A DNA stretch of 64,000 nt from Mycobacteroides saopaulense (GTDB lineage: Bacteria > Actinomycetota > Actinomycetes > Mycobacteriales > Mycobacteriaceae). The DNA lies in NCBI RefSeq assembly GCF_001456355.1, contig NZ_CP010271.1, forward strand, positions 496,001-560,000, in the 5' to 3' direction. The position numbers and the translations under genes were made by a program. The notes beneath the pieces are model-generated. The model did not search any database, had not been told where the DNA came from, and worked only from the letters and a program-made list of their open reading frames with translations. Positions 1 through 10,661 of the stretch are shown here, piece by piece (within the stretch, counting starts at the first letter, position 1; each line of letters begins with the position of its first letter).

Positions 1-31
1 GTTCCTACTACACTGAACCCAATCACGATAT

Positions 32-45
32 TAGAACACGTTCTA
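32..45. promoter_or_regulatory. KstR operator upstream of fadE34
   Basis: The palindrome TAGAACACGTTCTA fits the mycobacterial KstR consensus TnnAACnnGTTnnA at every fixed position. It lies 37 bases before the fadE34 start, so KstR probably represses this gene until a steroid-derived CoA thioester releases it. The kstR gene itself is expected just left of the window. Confidence 0.85.
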
Positions 46-81
46 GTCTGATTGTGACGAAAAACAAACCAAGGAGAATCT

Positions 82-2208
82 GTGTCCGACGTCCAGGAAG
101 CCGCGCGCGATGCGGTCCGTCAATGGGCCAAGAGCGCGGCGGTCATCGAGTCGGTCCGGAAGATGGAATCCGACCCGCACGGATGGGGCCCCGCCTACGC
201 GGGCCTGGCTGAGCTGGGCATTTTCGGTGTCGCGGTGCCGGAGGCGGCCGGTGGATCGGGCGCCGGATTCGATGACATGATCGCCATGGTCGACGAAGCC
301 GCGGCGTCCCTGGTCCCGGGGCCGGTCGCCACCAGTGCGTTGGCCGCGGTGGCGCTCGCCAGCGCCGAACCGACGGGATCGATACCGGACGTGGTCGCGG
401 CGTTGGCGGCCGGCGAGCGCACGGCCGGGCTGGCCCTCACCGGGGACCTGACCGTCGCCGACGGGCTTGCCTCGGGCGTGTTGCCTGCGGTGCTGGGCGG
501 TACCGCCGACGGCGTGCTGTTGGCCGCGGGGCCGGGCGGTTGGGTGCTTGTCGATTGCGTGGCCGCCGGCGTGGCGGTGGACACCAAGAAGGCGACGGAC
601 TTCTCGCGTCCGTGGGCTGCGGTCACCCTGAACGGTGCGGCGGTGCATCCGGTGAACCTGCCTGCCGCCGTGATCGCAGACCTCGCGGCCGTGACGCTCT
701 CGGCCGAGGCGGTGGGTGTGGCGCGGTGGGCGCTGCAGACCGCGGTCGAGTACGCCAAGGTGCGCGAGCAGTTCGGCAAGCAGATCGGCAGCTTCCAGGC
801 CATCAAGCACATGTGCGCGGAGATGCTGTGCCGCGTCGAACAGGCTGACGTCGCAGTTTGGGATGCCGCCGGCTGTGCACAGGACCTTGTTGCCAATGGG
901 GTTGACTCCCAGCAGCTTTCGCTTGCCGCGGCGGTGGCTGCGGCAGTGTCCCTCGATGCGGCCGTGGCCAACACCAAGGACTGCATCCAGATTCTCGGTG
1001 GCATCGGATTCACCTGGGAGCATGATGCGCATCTGTACCTGCGGCGCGCGTACGCGCTGCAGTCGTTCCTGGGCAAGCCCGCGGGGTGGCGGCGCAAGGC
1101 CGCGTCGTTGACGGTCTCAGGTACTCGCCGCTCCCTGACCATCGACCTCGGTGAGGTGGAGGCGCAACGCACCCAGGTTGCGGCGACGGCTGCGGAAATT
1201 GCCTCGGCACCAACGGATGAGCTCCAGGTCCGGTTGGCCGAGACGGGCTTCCTGGCACCGCATTGGCCCGCGCCGTACGGGTTGGGTGCAGGTGCTGCGC
1301 AACAGTTGCTGATCGATCAGGAGCTGCACGCGGCGGGTGTCGTACGTCCCGATCTGGTCATTGGATGGTGGGCGGCGCCCACCATCCTGGAGCACGGGAC
1401 ACCCGAGCAGATAGAGCAATTCGTCGCACCCACCCTGCGCGGTGACATCGAATGGTGCCAGCTGTTCTCCGAGCCAGGTGCCGGTAGCGACCTTGCGTCG
1501 TTGCGTACCAAGGCGACTCGGGTCGACGGCGGTTGGAGACTCGACGGGCAGAAGGTGTGGAACTCCAAGGCACAGATCGCGGATTGGGCGATCTGCTTGG
1601 CCCGCACCAATCCCGATGTGCCCAAGCACAAGGGCATCACCTACTTCCTGCTCGACATGAAGACCCCCGGGATCACCGTGCGGCCGCTGCGCGAGATCAC
1701 CGGCGAGGAGATGTTCAACGAGGTCTTCCTGGACGGCGTCGTGGTTCCCGACGAGAATGTGGTCGGCTCGGTCGACGACGGGTGGCGCCTTGCCCGCACC
1801 ACACTGGCCAACGAGCGGGTGGCGATGGCGGGCGGCGGCACCCTCGATGAAGCCATGGAATCGCTGCTCGCACTGATCGGTGACACCGAACTGGATGCGG
1901 CGCAACTGGATACGCTCGGATTCTTCGTGTGCTCGGCGCAGACGGGTGCGCTGCTGGATCTGCGGACCGCGCTGCGCGCCATCGGCGGCCAGGACCCTGG
2001 CGCCGCGTCGAGTGTGCGCAAGCTGGTGGGCGTGCGGCATCGGCAGGGACTCTCCGAGCACATCCTCGACTACGTGGACACTCATGGTGCGGTGGAGTCG
2101 CACGAGATGTGGTTGTTCATGCGGGACCGTTGTCTGTCGATTGCCGGAGGTACCACCCAGATCCTGCTCAGTGTGGCGGGGGAGCGGCTACTCGGCTTGC
2201 CGCGTTAG
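82..2208 (+). CDS. fadE34: Acyl-CoA dehydrogenase FadE34 (fused, two-domain)
   Basis: The 708-residue protein holds two acyl-CoA dehydrogenase modules in one chain. The first (about 1-350) contains the REQFGKQIGSFQAIKH motif and a GGIGFTWEHDAHLY segment. The second (about 355-708) contains the EPGAGSDLASL flavin-site motif and a C-terminal GGTTQILL. Length and fusion match mycobacterial FadE34 (ChsE3), which in the known pathway dehydrogenates a C24 steroid-CoA during cholesterol side-chain beta-oxidation. The GTG start follows AAGGAG with good spacing. A perfect KstR operator sits upstream. The gene stands alone, convergent with the small secreted-protein gene that follows kshB. Confidence 0.93.
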   Translation: MSDVQEAARDAVRQWAKSAAVIESVRKMESDPHGWGPAYAGLAELGIFGVAVPEAAGGSGAGFDDMIAMVDEAAASLVPGPVATSALAAVALASAEPTGSIPDVVAALAAGERTAGLALTGDLTVADGLASGVLPAVLGGTADGVLLAAGPGGWVLVDCVAAGVAVDTKKATDFSRPWAAVTLNGAAVHPVNLPAAVIADLAAVTLSAEAVGVARWALQTAVEYAKVREQFGKQIGSFQAIKHMCAEMLCRVEQADVAVWDAAGCAQDLVANGVDSQQLSLAAAVAAAVSLDAAVANTKDCIQILGGIGFTWEHDAHLYLRRAYALQSFLGKPAGWRRKAASLTVSGTRRSLTIDLGEVEAQRTQVAATAAEIASAPTDELQVRLAETGFLAPHWPAPYGLGAGAAQQLLIDQELHAAGVVRPDLVIGWWAAPTILEHGTPEQIEQFVAPTLRGDIEWCQLFSEPGAGSDLASLRTKATRVDGGWRLDGQKVWNSKAQIADWAICLARTNPDVPKHKGITYFLLDMKTPGITVRPLREITGEEMFNEVFLDGVVVPDENVVGSVDDGWRLARTTLANERVAMAGGGTLDEAMESLLALIGDTELDAAQLDTLGFFVCSAQTGALLDLRTALRAIGGQDPGAASSVRKLVGVRHRQGLSEHILDYVDTHGAVESHEMWLFMRDRCLSIAGGTTQILLSVAGERLLGLPR

Positions 2209-2219
2209 CGACCATGTGC

Positions 2220-2275
2220 CGAGAGTAACCACACGCACGCGACCCGGTGGATTTGTGTGTGTGCGGTTACGTTCG
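2220..2275 (+). repeat. Dispersed imperfect palindrome, copy A
   Basis: The arms cgagagtaaccacacgcac and gtgtgtgcggttacgttcg form an imperfect stem starting 11 bases after the fadE34 stop. The same arm sequences recur at 37284-37344 and 38769-38824. Its place between convergent genes suggests transcription termination, although no U-run follows. Confidence 0.6.
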
Positions 2276-2293
2276 ATGAAATCTTGCGTGCGG

Positions 2294-2833
2294 CTAGCTG
2301 AACCGGGCCTGCGCGCAGGCATCCGGCGAAATCACGCTACGGCCACCGATACTGGCCTCGACGTGGCTGCACACGATGTAGTCGGCGTCGAGCTTGGGCT
2401 GCCCCGTAGCCCAATCGGTGGGCTGGGTGGTGCCGGTGATCCGGAAGCGGTCGGTGTCGCCTCCGCCGAAGTAGACGGTGGTGAGCAGCCAGGTGCTACC
2501 GCCGTTGTGCTCCACGGTGTTCGGGTTGTCGGCCCACTGCACCCATAGGTAGTTCATCCGGTCCGAGGTGCGCAGTTCAGTGGTCTGTTTGGCCCACAGA
2601 TCGCCCCCGAATCCCTCGATCCCGTTGGGAGTGCGCAGGTTGAAGCTCGCGGTGTAGTAGCACTGCCGCTCGGCCCTGCGGCAGTCGGCGGTGGTGTGCA
2701 CCTCGAGCTGGCGCCCCTCGTCGACGGGAGTGCTGACATCGGTCGTCTTGACCTCGGCTGCGGCGGCACCCGGGAAAGCCAGGGAAGTGACCACCAGCGA
2801 TGCGGCGGCCAGCGCCGATTTCAGGGACATCAT
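2294..2833 (-). CDS. Small secreted protein of unknown function (position of Rv3572)
   Basis: This encodes 179 residues. The N-terminus (MMSLKS, then an Ala/Leu/Val-rich stretch ending AAAAEV) looks like a Sec signal peptide cut near residue 26. The mature part has three cysteines (about residues 49, 56 and 152) and many Thr, Gly and Trp residues, with no catalytic motif I recognise. It lies 64 bases after kshB on the same strand, where M. tuberculosis carries the uncharacterised Rv3572, so it is probably that orthologue. Co-transcription with kshB is likely, but a steroid role is unproven. Confidence 0.75.
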   Translation of the reverse strand: MMSLKSALAAASLVVTSLAFPGAAAAEVKTTDVSTPVDEGRQLEVHTTADCRRAERQCYYTASFNLRTPNGIEGFGGDLWAKQTTELRTSDRMNYLWVQWADNPNTVEHNGGSTWLLTTVYFGGGDTDRFRITGTTQPTDWATGQPKLDADYIVCSHVEASIGGRSVISPDACAQARFS

Positions 2834-2897
2834 GATGCCGGAATCGTATCGGCCCGGCCGTGCGGTGGCACCGAGATCTTTTTTCTGGATCCTGCGT

Positions 2898-3965
2898 TCA
2901 CTCATCGAAGGTGACGTTGACGTCGTCGGTCTCCGGAACCGCCTGGCACGCCAGGATGTACCCATCGTCGATGTCATTCTGCGACAGCGCGTCGTTGACC
3001 AGCATGCGGACCTTGCCGTCCTTGAGAATGCAGGCGCACGTCATGCAGTGGCCCTCGCGGCAGGAGAACGGCGCGTCCAGGCCCTTGGCGAGCAGCACGT
3101 CGAGCAGCACGGTGCTGCGCGGCCAGCTGACGGTATGGGTCTCGCCGTCCAGTTCCACGGTGGCGGTGGCAGGGGGTTCATCGTCCTCGGAGGGCTCGGC
3201 GAGGACGACCTCCGCGAACGGGTCACTTTCCAGAGAGCGGAAGACCTCGACGTGCACGCGATCGCCGGGCATGCCGTTGCCCTTGAGCGCGGCCTCGGAG
3301 GCATCCATGAAGGGGCCGGGACCGCAGATGAAGGCCTCGTGTCCTGCGAATGGTGCGGTCAGGGTGGCCAGCGACTGCTGTGACGGCAGCCCCTGCACCG
3401 ATTCGAGCCAGTGGATGACGGTGAGCCGATCGGGATACTTCGACGCGAGTTCGCGCAGTGCCGCCCCGAAGATCACCGACTGCTCGTCGCGGTTGGCGTA
3501 TACGAGCACCACCTTGCCGTTGCCCTGGGAGAGCGCGGATTTGCAGATCGCCATCATCGGGGTGATACCGCTGCCGCCGGCCAGCAGGAGGAAATCACGA
3601 TCGAGCTCTTTGGGGATGAAGACTCCCGACGGCGCCAGCACGTGCATGTGCATCCCGGCATGGGCGTTATCGCAGATCCAGTTGGACCCGTACCCGTCGG
3701 CGGTGCGCTTGATCGTGACCGTCAATCGGTCGTCGACGTGCGGGGAGCTGGACAGCGAGTAGCAGCGCGCCACGGATCCGGTGCGATCGGATGGAATACG
3801 CAGCGTGAGGTACTGGCCGGGCGCGTACGCGAACTTATCGGCGGAGTCCTCGGGGATCTCGAAGACCAGGGAGCGGGAGTCGGCGGTCTCGTCGATCACC
3901 TCGGCGATTCGAACCTCGAGGACGTGCTTCCCCAGGACTGGATCTTCTTCGCGCGAGGCGCTCAT
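2898..3965 (-). CDS. kshB: 3-ketosteroid 9-alpha-hydroxylase reductase component KshB
   Basis: KshB passes electrons from NADH through FAD and a [2Fe-2S] cluster to the Rieske oxygenase KshA, which hydroxylates C9 so that, together with KstD, ring B opens. In 355 residues I see the flavin motif RCYS near 67-70, the nucleotide motif GSGITP at 131-136, and a C-terminal plant-type ferredoxin domain with C302, C307, C310 and C340. Order and length match the mycobacterial family. kshA is not in this window. The ATG has no good ribosome site of its own; a seven-codon ORF with a strong site overlaps it. A KstR operator lies 61 bases upstream. Confidence 0.95.
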   Translation of the reverse strand: MSASREEDPVLGKHVLEVRIAEVIDETADSRSLVFEIPEDSADKFAYAPGQYLTLRIPSDRTGSVARCYSLSSSPHVDDRLTVTIKRTADGYGSNWICDNAHAGMHMHVLAPSGVFIPKELDRDFLLLAGGSGITPMMAICKSALSQGNGKVVLVYANRDEQSVIFGAALRELASKYPDRLTVIHWLESVQGLPSQQSLATLTAPFAGHEAFICGPGPFMDASEAALKGNGMPGDRVHVEVFRSLESDPFAEVVLAEPSEDDEPPATATVELDGETHTVSWPRSTVLLDVLLAKGLDAPFSCREGHCMTCACILKDGKVRMLVNDALSQNDIDDGYILACQAVPETDDVNVTFDE

Positions 3966-3985
3966 CGCGTGGACCGTCCTGTCAC
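3962..3985 (-). other. Seven-codon upstream ORF overlapping the kshB start
   Basis: On the minus strand GGAGGAAATCAC precedes a GTG that begins the peptide VTGRSTR. Its TGA overlaps the kshB ATG in the arrangement ATGA. Only GC-rich sequence lies directly before the kshB ATG, so ribosomes may load at the mini-ORF and re-initiate on kshB. Translation of the peptide is inference. Confidence 0.45.
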
Positions 3986-4025
3986 GTGATTTCCTCCATT
4001 AGTCATCGTCGGCGAATGGCCGAAC

Positions 4026-4039
4026 TAGAACAGGTTACA
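4026..4039. promoter_or_regulatory. KstR operator upstream of kshB
   Basis: TAGAACAGGTTACA matches TnnAACnnGTTnnA at all fixed positions. It lies 61 bases upstream of the kshB ATG in the divergent kshB/hsaA region, which also holds a second operator 90 bases further on. Confidence 0.8.
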
Positions 4040-4128
4040 GAATTGACCTTTGGCCCTACAACACCGTCGCTGCTTCGTTCCAGATGAGCCCGCCTTCCCG
4101 GGGGCGGAGAGGCGGTGTCGACACAGAT

Positions 4129-4142
4129 CGAAACGTGTTCTA
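4129..4142. promoter_or_regulatory. KstR operator upstream of hsaA
   Basis: CGAAACGTGTTCTA differs from the KstR consensus only at the first position. It lies 108 bases before the chosen hsaA start and probably controls hsaA-hsaC-hsaB. Confidence 0.7.
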
Positions 4143-4250
4143 GTCTCAGCAGTGAACGCGCGCTGTCACCGAGGGTGTACAGCGGGTGTCGCGAACTACT
4201 AGCCCTAGTTTGTGCCGACTGATGCTAACGACAGCAGTGGAGGAAATGCA

Positions 4251-6951
<2,701 letters not shown>

Positions 6952-7036
6952 CCGATGCGGTGAGCGGTTCCCCTGCGGGAGTGTCTGATCCGGCGTAATC
7001 TCACAGATCCACGGGGCATCTCGGTGAGGGCGGATC

Positions 7037-7318
7037 ATGGCGTTGTACGCGTATCGGTGTGTGAGCTGCGGTGACGCTTCACGCAATTTTCCGATGGCCA
7101 CCGCTCCAGACGAGGTGCCGTGCGCCGGATGTACAGAACCGGCGCGACGGGTTTTCGGCATCGCCGGAATGTGTCGTGGCCCCTCGTCACGTAGGGATCT
7201 GCTCGATTCCACCCATCGCAGCGCCAGTGAGCCGCGCGTGGTTTCTGCGTTGCCCGGTGCGCGCCGGCCGGTGACTGTGACGTCAAATCCGTTGCATCGC
7301 AAGTTACCCCGCCCCTAG
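7037..7318 (+). CDS. fmdB: FmdB-type zinc-ribbon protein
   Basis: This encodes 93 residues beginning MALYAYRCVSCG, the typical opening of FmdB zinc-ribbon proteins (usual form PLYEYRCxxCG). The CxxC at about 8-11 and the second CxxC at about 29-32 would hold one zinc ion. The rest is basic and low-complexity. FmdB was described as a regulator of a neighbouring formamidase, and here an amidase gene starts 15 bases downstream, so the pairing is preserved. The regulatory role is inferred from the family and not shown by the sequence. Confidence 0.75.
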   Translation: MALYAYRCVSCGDASRNFPMATAPDEVPCAGCTEPARRVFGIAGMCRGPSSRRDLLDSTHRSASEPRVVSALPGARRPVTVTSNPLHRKLPRP

Positions 7319-7332
7319 TCGGAAGGTTCGCT

Positions 7333-8589
7333 ATGCCCGAGGTGTTGTTCCCGCTGGATTCGAGCAAGAAGTTCACCGAGCAACAAATCGTCGGGCACAA
7401 CAGATGGCACCCGGATATTCCACCGGCGGCTGTGGTGAAGCCGGGCACCTCGTTTCGGGTGCATTGCCGGGAATGGTTCGACGGCGCCATTCACAACGAC
7501 GACTCCGCCGACGACATCCGAGATGCCCCGCTGACCACGGTGCACGCGCTGTCTGGACCCTTCTCGGTCGAAGGGGCGCAGCCGGGCGACCTGCTGATCG
7601 TCGACATCCTGGATGTGGGACCCATCCCGCAGGAAGACTCCGGCCCGTTGGCAGGTCAGGGCTGGGGCTATACCGGCATCTTCCCGACGGTGAACGGCGG
7701 CGGATTCCTTACTGAACAGTTTCCCGATGCGTACAAGGCGATTTGGGACTTCTCGGGCCAAACCGCGACGTCGAGACACATTCCGGGTGTCAGCTTCACC
7801 GGGATCGTGCACCCCGGGTTGATGGGAACGGCACCGTCCGCCGAATTGTTGGCGCGATGGAATGCGCGCGAAGGCGCGTTGATCGCTACCGACCCCAACC
7901 GTGTTCCGGCGCTGGCACTTCCGCCGGAACCCAGGGATGCGGTGCTGGGCACGCTCACCGGAGAGAACTTCGACAGGGCAGCGGCCGAGGCCGCACGGAC
8001 TGCTCCGCCGCGGGAGAACGGGGGCAATCAGGACATCAAAAATCTGACCAAGGGCAGCAGGGTGTTCTATCCGGTGTTCGTACCGGGCGGCAAGCTCTCG
8101 GTGGGGGACTTGCACTTCTCCCAAGGAGACGGCGAGATCACCTTCTGCGGAGCCATCGAGATGGGCGGTTTCATCGATCTGCATGTCGACGTGCTCAAGG
8201 GCGGCATGGAGACCTACGGGGTATCCGAGAATGCGATCTTCATGCCGGGCAACACCGATCCGCAGTATTCGCAATGGCTGGCATTCTCGGGCACCTCGGT
8301 CACTCTGGACGATGAGCAGCGGTACCTGGATTCACATTTGGCGTATCAGCGTGCCTGTCTGCATGCCATCGACTACCTGACCAAGTTCGGCTACAGCCCG
8401 GAACAGGCCTATCTGCTGTTGGGCGCCGCGCCCATCGAGGGCCGACTCTCCGGGGTGGTCGACATCCCGAATTCCTGTGCCACGGTATATATTCCGACCG
8501 CCATCTTCGACTTTCCGGTAACCCCCTCGGCGGCCGGGCCGGTGCGAATCGATGCCGGGCCCGGGGCGCCTCGTTCGGAAGCGCGCTGA
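7333..8589 (+). CDS. fmdA: Formamidase/acetamidase family protein
   Basis: This 418-residue protein fits the FmdA/AmdA amidase family, which hydrolyses small amides to ammonia and a carboxylate. It shows the family-like stretches HNRWHPDIPP, HCREWFDGAIHNDD, GPFSVEGAQPGDLL, FTGIVHPGLMGTAPS, GDLHFSQGDGEIT and an AYLLLGAAPIEGR near the C-terminus. Length is normal. It forms a likely two-gene operon with the FmdB-like gene and is convergent with the deiminase gene, eight bases from its end. The specific substrate (formamide, acetamide or longer) cannot be read from the sequence. Confidence 0.88.
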   Translation: MPEVLFPLDSSKKFTEQQIVGHNRWHPDIPPAAVVKPGTSFRVHCREWFDGAIHNDDSADDIRDAPLTTVHALSGPFSVEGAQPGDLLIVDILDVGPIPQEDSGPLAGQGWGYTGIFPTVNGGGFLTEQFPDAYKAIWDFSGQTATSRHIPGVSFTGIVHPGLMGTAPSAELLARWNAREGALIATDPNRVPALALPPEPRDAVLGTLTGENFDRAAAEAARTAPPRENGGNQDIKNLTKGSRVFYPVFVPGGKLSVGDLHFSQGDGEITFCGAIEMGGFIDLHVDVLKGGMETYGVSENAIFMPGNTDPQYSQWLAFSGTSVTLDDEQRYLDSHLAYQRACLHAIDYLTKFGYSPEQAYLLLGAAPIEGRLSGVVDIPNSCATVYIPTAIFDFPVTPSAAGPVRIDAGPGAPRSEAR

Positions 8590-8596
8590 GTACGCG

Positions 8597-9727
8597 CTAG
8601 CGCGGCTCCTGCTGGGTGGCACAGTGGATGCCGCCACCACCGGCGGCGATCCCGTCGATATCGAGCTGGATCACCCTGCGGCCAGGGAAGAGTCGTTCCA
8701 ATGTGACCTTGGCTTCCGTGTCCGCCTCGGGGTCCCCGAACTGCGGGGCGATGACGCCGCCGTTGCACACGTAGAAGTTGATGTATCCGGCGGCGAAATC
8801 CTCTGATTCGAAGTCGTCGCGTCCCTGGGACGGTGCGTGCAGCACCTCGACCCGCAGGGTGCGCCCTGCGACATCGGTCGTGTTGCGCAGGATCTCCAGA
8901 TGCTCGCGCGTCACGTCGTAGTCGAATGAGTCGGGGTCGTCGTCCAGCCCGGCGACGACGACACCGGGCCCGGCGAATCGTGCGTAGAAGTCGGTATGTC
9001 CGTCGGTGATGTCCATGCCCGCGATACCCGGAAGCCAGATGATCTTCCGCAGACCGAGCAGGCGTTGCAACTCGGATTCGACGTCTTTTTTGGAACGTCC
9101 CCGGTTGCGGTTGTTGTTCAGTACGCAGCTCTCGGTGATGATCGCCGTGCCCTGGCCGTCGACTTCGATACCGCCGCCCTCCAGGACGAGCTCGGTGTGT
9201 ACGGCGGGGACTCCCACGCGCCTGGCCACCTCGGCCGCGACCCTTGCGTCAGAACCGTGTTCTTGTTTGTCACCCCAGCCGTTGAAGTTGAAATCAACGG
9301 CTGCCCTGCCGCTTTCGTTGTGCACGAATACCGGTCCGCTGTCGCGTATCCAAAGGTCGTCCAGCGGTACCGGTACCAACTCCACGTTGGTGCCTGTCAG
9401 TTGACGTGCCAGCTCGACCTCGTGCGGACGCACCAGCATCGACACCGGTTCGAATTGTGCGATGGCCTGGGCGATCGCGCCGAGATTCTGTTGGACCCGC
9501 CGGTTCAGCCGTCGCCCCCAGATGTCTTCGCTGGCACCGAAGGCCATCCACGTTCGCAGATGTGGTTCGCCCTCGTCGGGCATGCGCCAGGTTCTGCCGT
9601 CGCTCACCTGGTCATTATCGGGGTTCTCTTCCGGCAAGCCGGCGCAGGCGGCCAGCAGCATGCCGCCCACGGTCGCCGCACCGAGTGTGAAGACCTGTCT
9701 TCTGTGCACCCACACAGTGTCGGCCAA
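8597..9727 (-). CDS. Agmatine deiminase family protein, predicted exported lipoprotein
   Basis: The 376-residue product belongs to the agmatine deiminase/PAD-like guanidino-modifying family, which converts agmatine to N-carbamoylputrescine and ammonia. Motifs are [10 protein letters not shown] (substrate Asp), [23 protein letters not shown] (catalytic His) and [13 protein letters not shown] with the nucleophilic Cys near the C-terminus. Unusually, the N-terminus HRRQVFTLG and LLAAC at residues 24-28 form a signal peptide with lipobox, possibly Tat-type, so the enzyme would act outside the membrane. The start is uncertain (TTG 9727 or GTG 9715/9709). Nearby fmdA also releases ammonia, so the block may serve nitrogen scavenging. 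Confidence 0.85.
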   Translation of the reverse strand: MADTVWVHRRQVFTLGAATVGGMLLAACAGLPEENPDNDQVSDGRTWRMPDEGEPHLRTWMAFGASEDIWGRRLNRRVQQNLGAIAQAIAQFEPVSMLVRPHEVELARQLTGTNVELVPVPLDDLWIRDSGPVFVHNESGRAAVDFNFNGWGDKQEHGSDARVAAEVARRVGVPAVHTELVLEGGGIEVDGQGTAIITESCVLNNNRNRGRSKKDVESELQRLLGLRKIIWLPGIAGMDITDGHTDFYARFAGPGVVVAGLDDDPDSFDYDVTREHLEILRNTTDVAGRTLRVEVLHAPSQGRDDFESEDFAAGYINFYVCNGGVIAPQFGDPEADTEAKVTLERLFPGRRVIQLDIDGIAAGGGGIHCATQQEPR

Positions 9728-9857
9728 TTTGAGCTATTGGGCGAGGCCAGATTTCGTGACACAACCGTTTCTGATAAGTGGCTGTGCGTTTGGGTCCAGC
9801 GTTGGTAGTAATCAAGATCACGCGAGAGTTCTTCCGAAACGAAGGGATCCGACGGTG

Positions 9858-10613
9858 ATGAAGACGAGTACCAAATTGCTCGCCGAGTTCTTCGGCACGT
9901 TCTGGTTGGTTCTGGGCGGTTGTGGCAGCGCGATTTTCGCGGCCAAGAATGTCGCCGACGCAGGAGAGGGAAATACGGGCGCGATCCAGTTGGGCATCGG
10001 CTTCCTCGGTGTGGCGCTTGCGTTCGGGTTGACCGTCGTGACCATGGCCTACGCGGTAGGCCATATCTCGGGCGGGCATTTCAATCCGGCGGTCACGCTC
10101 GGGGCGGTGATCAGCGGGCGCCTGCCCGTCAGGGAACTGCCCGGGTATTGGGTGGCGCAGGTGCTCGGCGGATTGCTGGCGGGCGCCGCCCTGTGGTACA
10201 TCGCGTGCGGCAAACCGGGATTCGAGGCCACCGGGAACATGGCGGCCAATGGTTACGGTGAGCACTCGCCGGACCACTACTCGTTGGCGGCCGTGCTGGT
10301 CACGGAGATCGTGCTCACCGCGGTGTTCATCGTGGTGATCCTCGGCGTCACCGATGTGGGTGCTCCCAAGGGTTTCGGCCCGCTGGCGATCGGCTTGTGC
10401 CTCACCCTGATTCACCTGATCTCGATTCCGATCAGCAATACCTCGGTGAACCCGGCACGGTCGACCGCCGTCGCCTTCTTCAACGGCGGCGCAGCGCCGG
10501 GACAGTTGTGGCTGTTCTGGGTGGCACCATTGGTCGGTGGTCTGGTCGGCGGCGTGCTGTACCCGTTCCTGTTCGACAACGGAAGGTTGGCACTGGATAG
10601 CGCACACGACTGA
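9858..10613 (+). CDS. aqpZ: Aquaporin Z-like water channel
   Basis: This 251-residue membrane protein has six predicted transmembrane segments and both NPA motifs (HFNPAVTLG near residue 75 and VNPARSTAV near 197). The His in LIHLIS, the Thr in [10 protein letters not shown] and the Arg after the second NPA fit the narrow, water-selective filter of AqpZ rather than a glycerol facilitator. It starts at ATG 9858, directly after an in-frame GTG. It is divergent from the deiminase gene and convergent with the next gene, with a strong palindrome at its end. Confidence 0.93.
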   Translation: MKTSTKLLAEFFGTFWLVLGGCGSAIFAAKNVADAGEGNTGAIQLGIGFLGVALAFGLTVVTMAYAVGHISGGHFNPAVTLGAVISGRLPVRELPGYWVAQVLGGLLAGAALWYIACGKPGFEATGNMAANGYGEHSPDHYSLAAVLVTEIVLTAVFIVVILGVTDVGAPKGFGPLAIGLCLTLIHLISIPISNTSVNPARSTAVAFFNGGAAPGQLWLFWVAPLVGGLVGGVLYPFLFDNGRLALDSAHD

Positions 10614-10619
10614 GCACGT

Positions 10620-10661
10620 CGCCGAACACGCTAGCCGTACCAACGCCTAGCGTGTTCGGCG
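10620..10661. terminator. Bidirectional terminator between aqpZ and the 10631 gene
   Basis: A perfect 15-bp inverted repeat (cgccgaacacgctag and ctagcgtgttcggcg) with a 12-base loop lies seven bases after the aqpZ stop. It overlaps the last codons of the convergent gene. No U-run follows, as is common in mycobacteria. Confidence 0.65.

Noticed and set aside
8593..8604. Palindrome cgcgctagcgcg as a terminator
   Set aside because: It has only a six-base arm with no loop, built from the fmdA and deiminase stop region, and is too short to claim.
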